Shown: positions 15,465 through 23,516 of the stretch, piece by piece
Layout: each line of letters opens with the position of its first letter
Position numbering within the stretch: position 1 is the first letter of the stretch
NCBI RefSeq assembly: GCF_001269385.1
Contig: NZ_CXOO01000005.1
Location: 1-33,238 of the forward strand
Reading direction: 5' to 3'
DNA from: Limnohabitans sp. DM1
GTDB taxonomy: Bacteria; Pseudomonadota; Gammaproteobacteria; Burkholderiales; Burkholderiaceae_C
DNA length: 33,238 nt
Program-made: the position numbers and the translations under genes
Notes under the pieces: model-generated
The model's database searches: none
Told to the model about the DNA's origin: nothing
The model's input: only the letters and a program-made list of their open reading frames with translations

Positions 15465-17567
15465 ATGGATGTGAGCAAGCACTACTGGATCGACGTCGCC
15501 ATCCAGACCCCGGCACACAGCCAGATAGCAGGGCTGCTGAGTTACCGTTGCCTCTTTGAGGTGCAAGCCGGTCAACTGGTGCGCGTGCCCCTGGGCCAGC
15601 GCGAGGTGCTTGGCGTGGTCTGGGCCGTCTCAGACAGCGCCCCAGCCGACATGCCTGCCAAATCGGTGCGCGATGTCACAGGCACGCTCGAAGGCCTGCC
15701 CCCACTGGACAGCGCCTGGCGGCAATTGGTGCAGTTTTCGGCCCAGTATTACCAGCGCTCGCTGGGCGAAGTGGCTTTGTCCGCCCTGCCCCCCCAGCTG
15801 CGTGAGCTGAGTTCCGAGCAACTGGCCCGACGCCTGAAAAAACAAAAGAGCGACCGCACGGTCCTTACCCAAACCGGCCCCGCCCTGTCTGAGGAACAGC
15901 AGGCGGTTTTGGCCCAAATGACGTCGGCACCCGGCCCCTTTTTGCTGTTTGGCAGCACTGGCAGCGGCAAGACCGAGGTGTATTTGCAGGCCGTGGCGCG
16001 CATGCTGCAAGCCGACCCGCAAGCCCAGGCACTGCTCATGGTGCCCGAGATCAACCTCACGCCCCAGCTTGAAGAGCGTGTGCAAGCACGCTTTGGCGCC
16101 GAGGCCGTGGTCTCCATGCACAGCGGCATGACGCCCGCCCAGCGCCTCAAGGGCTGGCTGGCCGCGCATGCAGGCCACGCCCGCATCGTGTTGGGCACGC
16201 GCATGGCCATTTTTGCGTCCATGCCGCATCTGAGGCTCATCGTGGTGGACGAAGAACACGACCCCAGCTACAAGCAACAAGAAGGTGCCCGCTATTCGGC
16301 CCGCGATCTGGCGGTGTACCGGGGCAAGCTGCAAAACGCCCAGGTGCTGCTGGCCTCGGCCACACCGTCACTGGAAAGCTGGCACCACAGCCGCCCCGCA
16401 GCAGAGGGTGGGCGCTACCTGCGCCTGCACATGCCCTCGCGCATTGGCACCGGCCTTCTGCCCAAGGTGCGCCGCGTGGACATGAACCACCAGGCCAAAA
16501 AAGCCGTGCTCTCAGCCCCGCTGTTAGCTGCCCTGCAAGAACGCGTGGAGCGCGGCGAGCAATGCATGCTGCTGCTCAACCGGCGCGGCTACGCCCCGGT
16601 GCTGCACTGCGCCGATTGCGGCTGGAAAAGCGAGTGCAAACATTGCAGCGCCTTTCGTGTGTTCCACAAAATTGACCGCACGCTGCGCTGCCACCACTGC
16701 GGCATGACCGAACGCGTGCCCCGGGCCTGCCCGGCATGCGGCAATGCCGACATCGCCCCGATTGGCCGCGGCACTGAACAGCTTGAAGAACATTTGGGTG
16801 AGCTGCTGGCGCACGTTGTGCGACCTGACGGCACGCCCATCCGCATTGCCCGCATCGACGCCGACACCACGCGCCTCAAGGGCGCACTCGAAAGCCAGCT
16901 GGCCCAGGTGCATTCGGGCGAGGTGGACATCTTGGTCGGCACGCAAATGATTGCCAAGGGGCACGATTTCAGGCGCATCACGCTGGTGGCCGCCATCAAT
17001 CCGGACACGGCGCTGTTTTCCAGCGACTTTCGGGCGCCGGAACGGCTGTTTGCCCTGCTCATGCAGGCCGCAGGCCGGGCCGGACGCGACGCCCGCCAAA
17101 GCGCCAGCAGCGAAATGTGGGTGCAAACCTTTCACCCCACGCATCCGCTGTTTGAAGCCCTCAAAAAGCACGATTACCCCGCCTTTGCGCAAAGCGAGCT
17201 GACCGAGCGCATCGCCGCCGACCTGCCCCCCATCAGCCACCAGGCGCTGCTGCGCGCCGACGCCCGCAGCCAGGACGTGGCCCAAGGCCTGCTGAACGCC
17301 GCGCGCGAAACCCTGGAAGCCCAACTCAGCGCCGACCCCGCCACGGCCGAGCTGGTGATGCAAGTGAGCCTGTACCCCGCCGTGCCCATGAGCATGCAGC
17401 GCGTGGCCGATGTGGAACGCGCCCAGATGCTGCTCGAAAGCCCCCACCGCATGGCCCTGCAAAAAGTGCTCTTGCACCTGCACGGCGTGCTGCACCAGTT
17501 GCGCAGCGACCCTGAACACAAGGGCGTGATCCGCTGGCTGGTGGACGTGGACCCGCAGGCGATTTGA
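15465..17567 (+). CDS. priA: Primosomal replication restart helicase PriA
   Basis: The protein has 700 aa from the ATG at 15465; an in-frame TTG at 15447 and a GTG at 15471 are alternatives. Residues 1-105 form the 3'-DNA-end binding domain. The helicase core has Walker A GSTGSGKT (163-170) and the DEEH box at 262-265. Eight cysteines at 382, 385, 391, 394, 409, 412, 422 and 425 (CADCGWKSECKHC...CHHCG...CPACG) bind the two structural zinc ions. Helicase motifs continue with VGTQMIAKGHDF and QAAGRAGRD. PriA reloads the replicative helicase at stalled or collapsed forks. The length matches the family (about 730 aa). DnaA boxes lie in the upstream gap. Confidence 0.95.
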   Translation: MDVSKHYWIDVAIQTPAHSQIAGLLSYRCLFEVQAGQLVRVPLGQREVLGVVWAVSDSAPADMPAKSVRDVTGTLEGLPPLDSAWRQLVQFSAQYYQRSLGEVALSALPPQLRELSSEQLARRLKKQKSDRTVLTQTGPALSEEQQAVLAQMTSAPGPFLLFGSTGSGKTEVYLQAVARMLQADPQAQALLMVPEINLTPQLEERVQARFGAEAVVSMHSGMTPAQRLKGWLAAHAGHARIVLGTRMAIFASMPHLRLIVVDEEHDPSYKQQEGARYSARDLAVYRGKLQNAQVLLASATPSLESWHHSRPAAEGGRYLRLHMPSRIGTGLLPKVRRVDMNHQAKKAVLSAPLLAALQERVERGEQCMLLLNRRGYAPVLHCADCGWKSECKHCSAFRVFHKIDRTLRCHHCGMTERVPRACPACGNADIAPIGRGTEQLEEHLGELLAHVVRPDGTPIRIARIDADTTRLKGALESQLAQVHSGEVDILVGTQMIAKGHDFRRITLVAAINPDTALFSSDFRAPERLFALLMQAAGRAGRDARQSASSEMWVQTFHPTHPLFEALKKHDYPAFAQSELTERIAADLPPISHQALLRADARSQDVAQGLLNAARETLEAQLSADPATAELVMQVSLYPAVPMSMQRVADVERAQMLLESPHRMALQKVLLHLHGVLHQLRSDPEHKGVIRWLVDVDPQAI

Positions 17568-17601
17568 TGCGAGCAAACGGTCGTTTTCGGGCGCTCACAA
17601 C

Positions 17602-17670
17602 GTCGGACTCTGCGAGTAACGACCTACACAAGCGCCTCATCCCGTAGGTCGGCACTCGCTAGAGTCCGAC
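17602..17670. repeat. Large palindromic repeat between priA and the AEC permease gene
   Basis: The left arm 17602-17627 begins GTCGGACTCTGCGAGT and ends ACGACCTAC. The right arm 17644-17670 begins GTAGGTCG and ends GAGTCCGAC. The arms are inverted copies of ~26 bp with two or three differences, separated by a 16-nt loop. It lies between two convergent genes, the usual home of REP/BIME-type elements and bidirectional transcription stops. There is no T-tract, so a repeat element is more likely than a simple terminator. The sequence is unrelated to the palindromes at 13771-13849. Confidence 0.75.
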
Positions 17671-17686
17671 ATCATTCACGGGGCCC

Positions 17687-18655
17687 TCAAGGCCTGAGCA
17701 AAGCCACCGCGCCTGAAAAGGTCAAGAAAGCCACCGCTGTGGTGACCAAAATGATGCGGGCGATGCGCCCGTTGTCAGCTCCCAGGCGCTCGGCCAGCAG
17801 CGACACATTGCTGGCGCTGGGCAGCGCGGCCACCAACACCATCACCTGCAGGGCAAAGGGCTCGATCGGCACGCCCCACTGAATGGCCGTCAAGCCCACC
17901 AGCAACACCAGCACCGGGTGCAACACCAGCTTGATCAGGGCAACCGGCAGGTAATCGGCCATGCGCAAAGTGCCATCCGGGCGCTCGTGCGCCAGCATTT
18001 GCGATCGGGCCAGCACCGCACCGATGGTGAACAGCGCCACGGGCGAGGCTGCATCGGCCAGCAGGCTCACGGTTTTGTTCACCGGACCGATCAATTCCAG
18101 GTTCCAGAATGAAAACGCCGCGCCCAGGCTGATGGCCCAGGGCATGGGGTTGCGCAGCACCCCGGTCAGCGCCTTGCGGGCGGCCACCGCCGCACCATGC
18201 TCACCTGCTGCATCCATACGCGACAAAGCCACGCACAGCGACGAAGTGATCACCAGGTCCACCACGATGGTCACAATGGCCGGACCCACCGCCTGCGCCC
18301 CGAGCAATGCCACCAACAAGGGCACGCCCATGAAGCCGGTATTGGGAAAGGCCGCCACCAAGGCCCCCAAAGACGCGTCGTTCCAGCGAATGCGTGCATT
18401 CAAGCTGATGGCAATGCTGAACGCCACGATCACCAAGGCGCACAACAAATACGTGAAAAACACCCCGGCATCGAGCAACTGGGCAATCGGCGTGTCGGCC
18501 CCAAAGCGGAACAACATGCAAGGCAGTGCAAAAAACAGCACAAAGCCATTCAGGCCAGGAATGGCCTCCAGGGGCAAGAGCCGCAGCCGGGCCGCCGCGT
18601 AGCCGCACAAGACCAGGGCGAAAAAGGGGAAGGTGACGCGCAATATTTCAAGCAT
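17687..18655 (-). CDS. AEC (auxin efflux carrier)-family permease
   Basis: The protein has 322 aa from the ATG at 18655 (MLEILRVTFPFFALVLCGYAAARLRLL), which is the normal N-terminus of AEC permeases with a first membrane segment straight away. About ten hydrophobic segments occur in two five-segment halves. Family features include the AFPNTGFMGVPLL motif in the first half and ALPSASNVSLLAERLG near the C-terminus. Members export organic acids or amino-acid-like solutes across the inner membrane; the substrate is unknown. The frame stays open upstream to 18766, which would add 37 residues including the cysteine-rich run CVVCAGPACPRCDCGCPGC. I treat this as non-coding or a separate small peptide. 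A CCCCGA/TCGGGG hairpin sits directly before the chosen start. Confidence 0.85.
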   Translation of the reverse strand: MLEILRVTFPFFALVLCGYAAARLRLLPLEAIPGLNGFVLFFALPCMLFRFGADTPIAQLLDAGVFFTYLLCALVIVAFSIAISLNARIRWNDASLGALVAAFPNTGFMGVPLLVALLGAQAVGPAIVTIVVDLVITSSLCVALSRMDAAGEHGAAVAARKALTGVLRNPMPWAISLGAAFSFWNLELIGPVNKTVSLLADAASPVALFTIGAVLARSQMLAHERPDGTLRMADYLPVALIKLVLHPVLVLLVGLTAIQWGVPIEPFALQVMVLVAALPSASNVSLLAERLGADNGRIARIILVTTAVAFLTFSGAVALLRP

Positions 18656-18656
18656 G

Positions 18657-18671
18657 CCCCGATTGTCGGGG
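18657..18671 (-). promoter_or_regulatory. Hairpin over the AEC gene ribosome-binding region
   Basis: CCCCGA-TTG-TCGGGG on the plus strand is a perfect 6-bp GC-rich stem with a 3-nt loop. It ends 1 nt from the ATG at 18655, where the ribosome-binding site should be. If that start is correct the hairpin would hide it. If translation starts upstream, the hairpin lies inside coding sequence. Confidence 0.4.
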
Positions 18672-18831
18672 TAAACCAGTAGGCAGCCTGGACACCCGCA
18701 GTCGCAGCGCGGACAAGCTGGGCCAGCGCAAACCACACAGGCCATCGGCATCCGGTCATGGCTCATCCAAGACGATAGCCCAGCTCAAGCCCGCTATGAT
18801 GGCCCGCTTTGCCCCGAACACCCACCACCCC

Positions 18832-20907
18832 ATGTCTGCCGGACTCAACAAAGCCCAACTCGAAGCCGTGAACTACGTCTCTGGCCCTTGCCTGGTGCTG
18901 GCCGGGGCGGGTTCGGGCAAGACGCGGGTGATCACGCACAAGATCGGTCGCCTGATCGAAGCCGGGCTGGAGCCCAAGCGCATTGCCGCCATCACCTTCA
19001 CCAACAAGGCCGCTGCCGAGATGCGCGAGCGGGCCAAGGAGCTGATTGGTCGCCCGGCCAAAGACGTGACGGTCTGCACTTTCCACGCCCTGGGCGTGCG
19101 CATCATGCGCGAAGACGGCCATGTGCTGGGCCTGAAACCGCAGTTCAGCATCATGGATGCGGACGATGTGACCAGCATCCTCAAAGACTGCGGCGGCACC
19201 ACCGACGCGGCCACCGCACGGCAGTGGCAGTGGACCATCAGCCTCTGGAAAAACATGGGGCTGAACGCCGAGCAGGCCGCAGCTCAAGCGCCTGACGACA
19301 ACGCCCGGGTGATCGCTCGCATCATGGCGCTGTACGAAGAGCGGTTGACCGCTTACCAAAGCGTGGACTTTGACGACCTGATCGGCATGCCCCTCAAGTT
19401 GCTGGCCGACTACCCCGAAGTGCGGGAGCGCTGGCAGGCCAAGATGGGCCATGTGCTGGTGGACGAATACCAAGACACCAACGCCACGCAGTACGAGGTG
19501 CTGAAACACCTGGTGGGCGAGCGGGCCCGTTTCACGGCGGTGGGCGACGACGACCAGTCGATCTACGGCTGGCGCGGCGCGACGCTCGACAACCTCAAAC
19601 GCCTGCCCGTGGACTTTCCGAATCTGAAAGTCATCAAGCTGGAGCAGAACTACCGCTCCACCAGCGCCATCTTGCGCGCCGCCAACAACGTGATCCAGCC
19701 CAACCCCAAGCTGTTCCCCAAAACCCTGTTTTCGGAGTTGGGTGAGGGCGAGCCCGTGCGCCTGATCGATGCGGTGAACGAAGAACACGAAGCCGACCGG
19801 GCCATTGCCCGCATCCAGTCGATTCGCGGCGGCCAGGTCAACCCGTCCAAGCACCGCGAGTTCAAGGACTTTGCCATCCTCTACCGCGCCAACCACATGG
19901 CCCGGCCGTTTGAGCAAGCGCTGCGCCGCGCCAACATTCCTTACAAGGTGTCGGGCGGGCAGAGCTTTTTTGACAAAGCCGAGATCAAGGACCTGTGCGC
20001 CTGGTTTCGCCTGTGGATCAACAACGACGACGATCCGGCGTTTTTGCGTTCCATCACCAGCCCCAAGCGCGGCATTGGCCACCAGACGCTGGGCCAACTG
20101 GGCACTTTTGCCACGCAATACAAACTGAGCTTGTTTGAGGCCCTATTTGCAGGCAGCCTGCCCAGCGCGGTGAATGCCCGCGCGCTGGACGGTTTGCACG
20201 AGTTTGGCCGCTACATCAACGACCTGGAGCACCGCGCCCGCCACACTTTGGGCAAAACGGATGCTCTGGCATTTTTGCTGGAGTGGCTCAAAGAAATCGG
20301 TTACGAGCAGCACCTGTACGACGGCGAAGAGAACGAAAAAGTGGCCTCGGCCCGCTGGACCAACGTACTGGAGTTTTGCGACTGGATGGCCGGGCGTTGC
20401 GGCGGCGAGATCGAAGACGCCACAGGGACTGACGCCACCGAAACCAAAAATCTGCTGGAGGTGGCGCAGACCATCTCACTGATTTCCACCCTGAGCGAAC
20501 GCGAGAAAGACCAGAACGTGGTCACGCTCTCGACCCTGCACGCTTCCAAAGGCCTGGAATGGCCGCATGTGACGCTGGTGGGCGTGAACGAGGGCCTGCT
20601 GCCTTTTAAGCTGGGCGACGACGACACCACCGATGGGGCCAGCCAAGAGGGCATCTTGCTGCGCCTGCAGGAAGAGCGCCGCCTGATGTACGTGGGCATC
20701 ACCCGCGCCCAGCGCAGCCTGGCCGTGAGCTGGACCAAGCGGCGCAAAAAAGGCCGGGAAATGGTGGCCGCCCTGCCCAGCCGCTTCATTGCCGAAATGC
20801 GGCTCGATGAAAACACCGTGCGCGAAGACCCCCGTGAAAAGCTCAAGGCCCTGCGCGCCGAATTTGCCAAACGGGCCGCCGATGCGGCCGCCGAAGCCAA
20901 GCCATGA
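18832..20907 (+). CDS. rep: ATP-dependent DNA helicase Rep
   Basis: The protein has 691 aa from the ATG at 18832, giving MSAGLNKAQLEAVNYV. Upstream in-frame ATGs at 18796 and 18799 overlap a TATGAT -10-like hexamer and are less likely. It is a superfamily-1A helicase: Walker A GAGSGKT (25-31), ITFTNKAAAEM, Walker B VDEYQDTN, the QSIYGWRGA motif, QNYRSTSAIL, LHASKGLEW and MYVGITRAQR. The N-terminus and size (E. coli Rep about 673 aa) fit Rep better than UvrD or PcrA. Rep helps replication forks pass protein roadblocks and associates with the replisome. It overlaps the next gene by 4 nt (ATGA), so translation is coupled. Confidence 0.92.
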   Translation: MSAGLNKAQLEAVNYVSGPCLVLAGAGSGKTRVITHKIGRLIEAGLEPKRIAAITFTNKAAAEMRERAKELIGRPAKDVTVCTFHALGVRIMREDGHVLGLKPQFSIMDADDVTSILKDCGGTTDAATARQWQWTISLWKNMGLNAEQAAAQAPDDNARVIARIMALYEERLTAYQSVDFDDLIGMPLKLLADYPEVRERWQAKMGHVLVDEYQDTNATQYEVLKHLVGERARFTAVGDDDQSIYGWRGATLDNLKRLPVDFPNLKVIKLEQNYRSTSAILRAANNVIQPNPKLFPKTLFSELGEGEPVRLIDAVNEEHEADRAIARIQSIRGGQVNPSKHREFKDFAILYRANHMARPFEQALRRANIPYKVSGGQSFFDKAEIKDLCAWFRLWINNDDDPAFLRSITSPKRGIGHQTLGQLGTFATQYKLSLFEALFAGSLPSAVNARALDGLHEFGRYINDLEHRARHTLGKTDALAFLLEWLKEIGYEQHLYDGEENEKVASARWTNVLEFCDWMAGRCGGEIEDATGTDATETKNLLEVAQTISLISTLSEREKDQNVVTLSTLHASKGLEWPHVTLVGVNEGLLPFKLGDDDTTDGASQEGILLRLQEERRLMYVGITRAQRSLAVSWTKRRKKGREMVAALPSRFIAEMRLDENTVREDPREKLKALRAEFAKRAADAAAEAKP

Positions 20908-21326
20908 CCCTGTTCCAGACCCTCAAATTCAGCGCCATCCTGGGGGCACTTTTTTGCGCAGGCACCAGCCTGGCGGCACCCCCTTGCCCCGAACCACGCG
21001 CCCTGCAAGCCGAGCAACTGCACGGGCAATGGACGGCTCAGGTCACAGGGCAGCCGCGCATCTGGTTTTTGCAGTTGGGGCCACACCCTGAACACACAGG
21101 CAGCTTGCGCGGCGAAATCAACACCGGCAGCCAACGCTTGCCCGTGGTGGCCGATCTGGACGATGGCGACTTCACCCTCGAAGAATCACAGGACGGCCAG
21201 CACATCTCGGCCACCTGGCTGGGCACGGTCCATGCAGGCAGCTGCGGCCAGAGCCTGTCCGGTCAACGCCAAACGGCACAAGGCCAAACCACACCTTTTG
21301 TCATGCGGCGCAACCAGCCGCGTTGA
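20904..21326 (+). CDS. Small exported protein of unknown function
   Basis: The protein has 140 aa. It has a clear signal peptide (hydrophobic 9-22, probable cleavage after SLA|APP near residue 24), then a mature part of about 115 residues. This contains two cysteines (one in the PCPEPRAL N-terminus, one in HAGSCGQSLSG) that could form a periplasmic disulfide. The mature part begins LHGQWTAQVTGQPRIWFLQLGPHP and has alternating hydrophobic/polar strands and glycines, suggesting a small beta-barrel; I cannot assign a family. Its ATG overlaps the rep stop (ATGA), which suggests translation coupled to the helicase gene. tonB follows after 129 nt. Confidence 0.75.
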   Translation: MTLFQTLKFSAILGALFCAGTSLAAPPCPEPRALQAEQLHGQWTAQVTGQPRIWFLQLGPHPEHTGSLRGEINTGSQRLPVVADLDDGDFTLEESQDGQHISATWLGTVHAGSCGQSLSGQRQTAQGQTTPFVMRRNQPR

Positions 21327-21455
21327 AAACAGCACCATCTCCCAGTTGCACGCAGCTTGAGCGCCTTGCAACCGGAAAGTGGGCATGCGCGTATCACTAC
21401 AATTTTGTTTTCCGCGCCATTGGCGCTTGCAGATGCCCCCCGGAGACCCCTGACC

Positions 21456-22121
21456 ATGGACGATTACGCCAGTCGGCAAAGACAGCCCACCAAGCACCTG
21501 CTGGGTCTGGGACTGGTGTTGGTGCTGCACTTGTTGCTGTTTTGGGCCATCAATTCAGGCTTGGCCCAGTCATTTGTGAAGACAATCAAAGCGCCTGTAC
21601 AAGCCATTTTGCTGGAAGAAACCAAGCCGGACCTTCCTCCGCCACCGCCGCCCCCACCAACGCCTGCACCGGCAGCGCCGCCCAAAAATTTGCCCCCGCC
21701 TACACCGCAGGCCTATGTGCCGCCTGTAGATGTGCCCCTGGTCAATGCCGCGCCTGCGGCCAACGCGATTGCCGCCGTGTCGGCCACACCCCAGCCGCCA
21801 GCACCACCGGCACCGAGTGCGCCCGCCGTCAAGGCAGAAGCTGTGCGCACGTCGGCTGTGGTCAATGCGGCCAACTGCGAAAAGCCCGATTACCCCAGCG
21901 CCTCGCGCCGCATGGAAGAAGAAGGCACTGTGAGCCTGCGCTTTCTGGTGGGGGTCGACGGCAAAGTGGTGCAATCGGAAATTGAAAAATCTTCGGGCTT
22001 CAAGCGCCTGGATGAAGCTGCGCGTGCAGGCTTGTCCAAGTGCGCTTTCAAACCAGCCACCGTGGACGGCAAGCCCGAGCAGGCCTGGGCCAGCATGAAA
22101 TACACCTGGCGGCTGGAGTGA
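21456..22121 (+). CDS. tonB: TonB-type energy transducer
   Basis: The protein has 221 aa from the ATG at 21456, with CGGAGA (about 21441-21446) as ribosome site. An N-terminal membrane anchor (about 14-31) contains the conserved transmembrane histidine H25 (LVLHLLLFW), followed by an S/G turn. A long periplasmic Pro/Ala-rich spacer (60-125, with eight consecutive prolines at 61-68) leads to a TonB C-terminal domain (141-221). That domain has YPSASRRMEEEGTVSLRFLVGVDGKV and a final W/Y-rich strand. Two cysteines (C141, C196) may form a disulfide in it. TonB transmits ExbB/ExbD proton-motive energy to outer-membrane receptors for siderophores, haem, vitamin B12 or sugars. It heads an operon with exbB and two exbD genes. 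I see no convincing Fur box upstream. Confidence 0.93.
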   Translation: MDDYASRQRQPTKHLLGLGLVLVLHLLLFWAINSGLAQSFVKTIKAPVQAILLEETKPDLPPPPPPPPTPAPAAPPKNLPPPTPQAYVPPVDVPLVNAAPAANAIAAVSATPQPPAPPAPSAPAVKAEAVRTSAVVNAANCEKPDYPSASRRMEEEGTVSLRFLVGVDGKVVQSEIEKSSGFKRLDEAARAGLSKCAFKPATVDGKPEQAWASMKYTWRLE

Positions 22122-22183
22122 CCCGTCCCCCAAGGTCCCAGCCCTATCACTTGTCCATACATATTCCCGAGGAGCAACGCAAC

Positions 22184-23032
22184 ATGTTCAAACGACTCAA
22201 ACAATTTCTCTGGTGCGCTGGCCTCTTGTCCAGTGTGCTGACGGCCGATCTGAGCCTGGCCGCCAAACCCCAAGAGGCACCTGCTGCCACCCCGGCTGCA
22301 AGCACAGCACAGCCCGAAATGGCTGCGACTTCGGCCTCTACCGTGCCGCCCATCACCCCAACGGAATACGTGACCGAAGAAAACCCCTACGGCCTGGCCG
22401 CCTTGTGGGCTCAGGGCGACTTTGTGGCCAAAGGCACACTGCTGATCCTGGTGCTCATGAGCATGGCCTCTTGGTACGTCATCTTCACCAAACTGGCTGA
22501 GCAATCCAAACTCAACAAACAAGCCGCTGCCGCCAAAGAAACCTTCTGGAGCGCAAACACCGTGGCCCAGGGCAAAGACACCCTGGCAGCAGACTCGGCG
22601 TTTCGCTTCATTGCAGAAAAGGGCCTGGAAGGCGCCTCCAAGCACACCGGTTTGCTGGGCGCTGTGGACTTCAATGAGTGGGTCACCATGAGCATCCAGC
22701 GCGCCATGGCCAACGTGCAAAGCCGCATGCAAGACGGTCTGGCCGTGCTGGCCACCGTGGGCTCCACGGCCCCGTTTGTGGGTTTGTTTGGCACCGTGTG
22801 GGGCATCTACCATGCCTTGGTCAAGATCGGCATGTCCGGTCAGGCGTCCATTGACAAGGTCGCTGGCCCCGTGGGCGAGGCGCTGATCATGACGGCCATT
22901 GGCCTGGCGGTGGCGGTGCCTGCGGTGCTGGGCTACAACTGGCTGGTGCGTCGCAACAAAGCCGTGATGGAGCAAGTCAACGCCTTTGGCGCTGACTTGC
23001 ACGCTGTGCTGCTCGGCTCGGCCAAGAAGTAA
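22184..23032 (+). CDS. exbB: ExbB proton-channel subunit of the TonB system
   Basis: The protein has 282 aa from the ATG at 22184 with a strong GAGGAG ribosome site. An N-terminal signal-like segment (about 8-27) precedes an Ala/Pro-rich periplasmic stretch (28-65), as in the longer ExbB forms of many proteobacteria. Three membrane segments follow: near 84-104 (LLILVLMSMASWYVIF), a second around TVGSTAPFVGLFGTVWGIYHAL, and a third around GEALIMTAIGLAVAVPAVLGYNW. The last two carry the MotA/TolQ/ExbB family motifs. ExbB pentamers surround ExbD and couple proton flow to TonB. A perfect 15-bp hairpin separates the gene from exbD. Confidence 0.93.
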   Translation: MFKRLKQFLWCAGLLSSVLTADLSLAAKPQEAPAATPAASTAQPEMAATSASTVPPITPTEYVTEENPYGLAALWAQGDFVAKGTLLILVLMSMASWYVIFTKLAEQSKLNKQAAAAKETFWSANTVAQGKDTLAADSAFRFIAEKGLEGASKHTGLLGAVDFNEWVTMSIQRAMANVQSRMQDGLAVLATVGSTAPFVGLFGTVWGIYHALVKIGMSGQASIDKVAGPVGEALIMTAIGLAVAVPAVLGYNWLVRRNKAVMEQVNAFGADLHAVLLGSAKK

Positions 23033-23037
23033 TTCCC

Positions 23038-23071
23038 ATCGCTTTGGCGGTGGCAGCACCGCCAAAGCGAT
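23038..23071 (+). promoter_or_regulatory. Perfect 15-bp hairpin between exbB and exbD
   Basis: ATCGCTTTGGCGGTG (23038-23052) and CACCGCCAAAGCGAT (23057-23071) pair without mismatch around the 4-nt loop GCAG. The stem starts 5 nt after the exbB stop and ends just before the exbD ribosome site (AGGAGA, about 23075). There is no T-tract. It is probably an mRNA stabiliser, processing site or partial terminator that sets ExbB above ExbD. Confidence 0.75.
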
Positions 23072-23087
23072 CTCAGGAGAAGCCAAC

Positions 23088-23504
23088 ATGGCCATGAACG
23101 TAGGAGAAGCCGATGACGAGATCATCGGCACCATCAACACCACCCCACTGGTGGACGTGATGTTGGTGCTGCTCATCATCTTTTTGATCACGATCCCTGT
23201 GGTGACCACCTCGATCAAGGTGGACTTGCCCAAAGAAAAGAACGTAGTGCGCGAGTCCAAGCCCGAGAACGTGATCATCTCGGTGGACAAGGCAGGGGGG
23301 ATCTACCTGTATGACACCAAGATCAAGAACAGCAGGGACTTGCTCGAACGCATGAAGAAGTTCTCGGCCATGAAGCCTCAACCCGAGGTGCAGATCCGTG
23401 GCGATGGACAAAGTGATTTTGAGTCGGTGGGCCGTGTGATGTATGCGGTGCAACGCGCAGGCATCACCAAGGTGGGCTTCATCACCGAGCCGTCTGGCCA
23501 TTGA
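23088..23504 (+). CDS. exbD: ExbD subunit of the TonB system (copy 1)
   Basis: The protein has 138 aa from the ATG at 23088 with ribosome site AGGAGA. It has one membrane segment (about 20-40, TTPLVDVMLVLLIIFLITIPVV) carrying the essential channel aspartate D23. A periplasmic domain follows with the ExbD/TolR pattern (VDLPKEKN, ISVDKAGGIYLYDTKI, VQIRGDGQSDFESVGRVMYAVQRAGITKVGFITE). It works with ExbB and TonB in the inner membrane. A second exbD follows after 12 nt. A short in-frame upstream extension into the exbB end was rejected because it would cross the hairpin. Confidence 0.93.
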   Translation: MAMNVGEADDEIIGTINTTPLVDVMLVLLIIFLITIPVVTTSIKVDLPKEKNVVRESKPENVIISVDKAGGIYLYDTKIKNSRDLLERMKKFSAMKPQPEVQIRGDGQSDFESVGRVMYAVQRAGITKVGFITEPSGH

Positions 23505-23516
23505 CAGGAGCAAGAC

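Noticed and set aside
18763..20118. A 451-codon open frame on the minus strand opposite rep
   Set aside because: The plus strand carries all helicase motifs. The reverse frame has no motif and lacks a plausible start signal.
21327..21455. Fur box ahead of tonB
   Set aside because: The AT-rich stretch near 21391-21410 does not match the GATAATGATAATCATTATC-type consensus well enough. A small GCGCC-ATT-GGCGC hairpin (21414-21426) is present but of unclear meaning.
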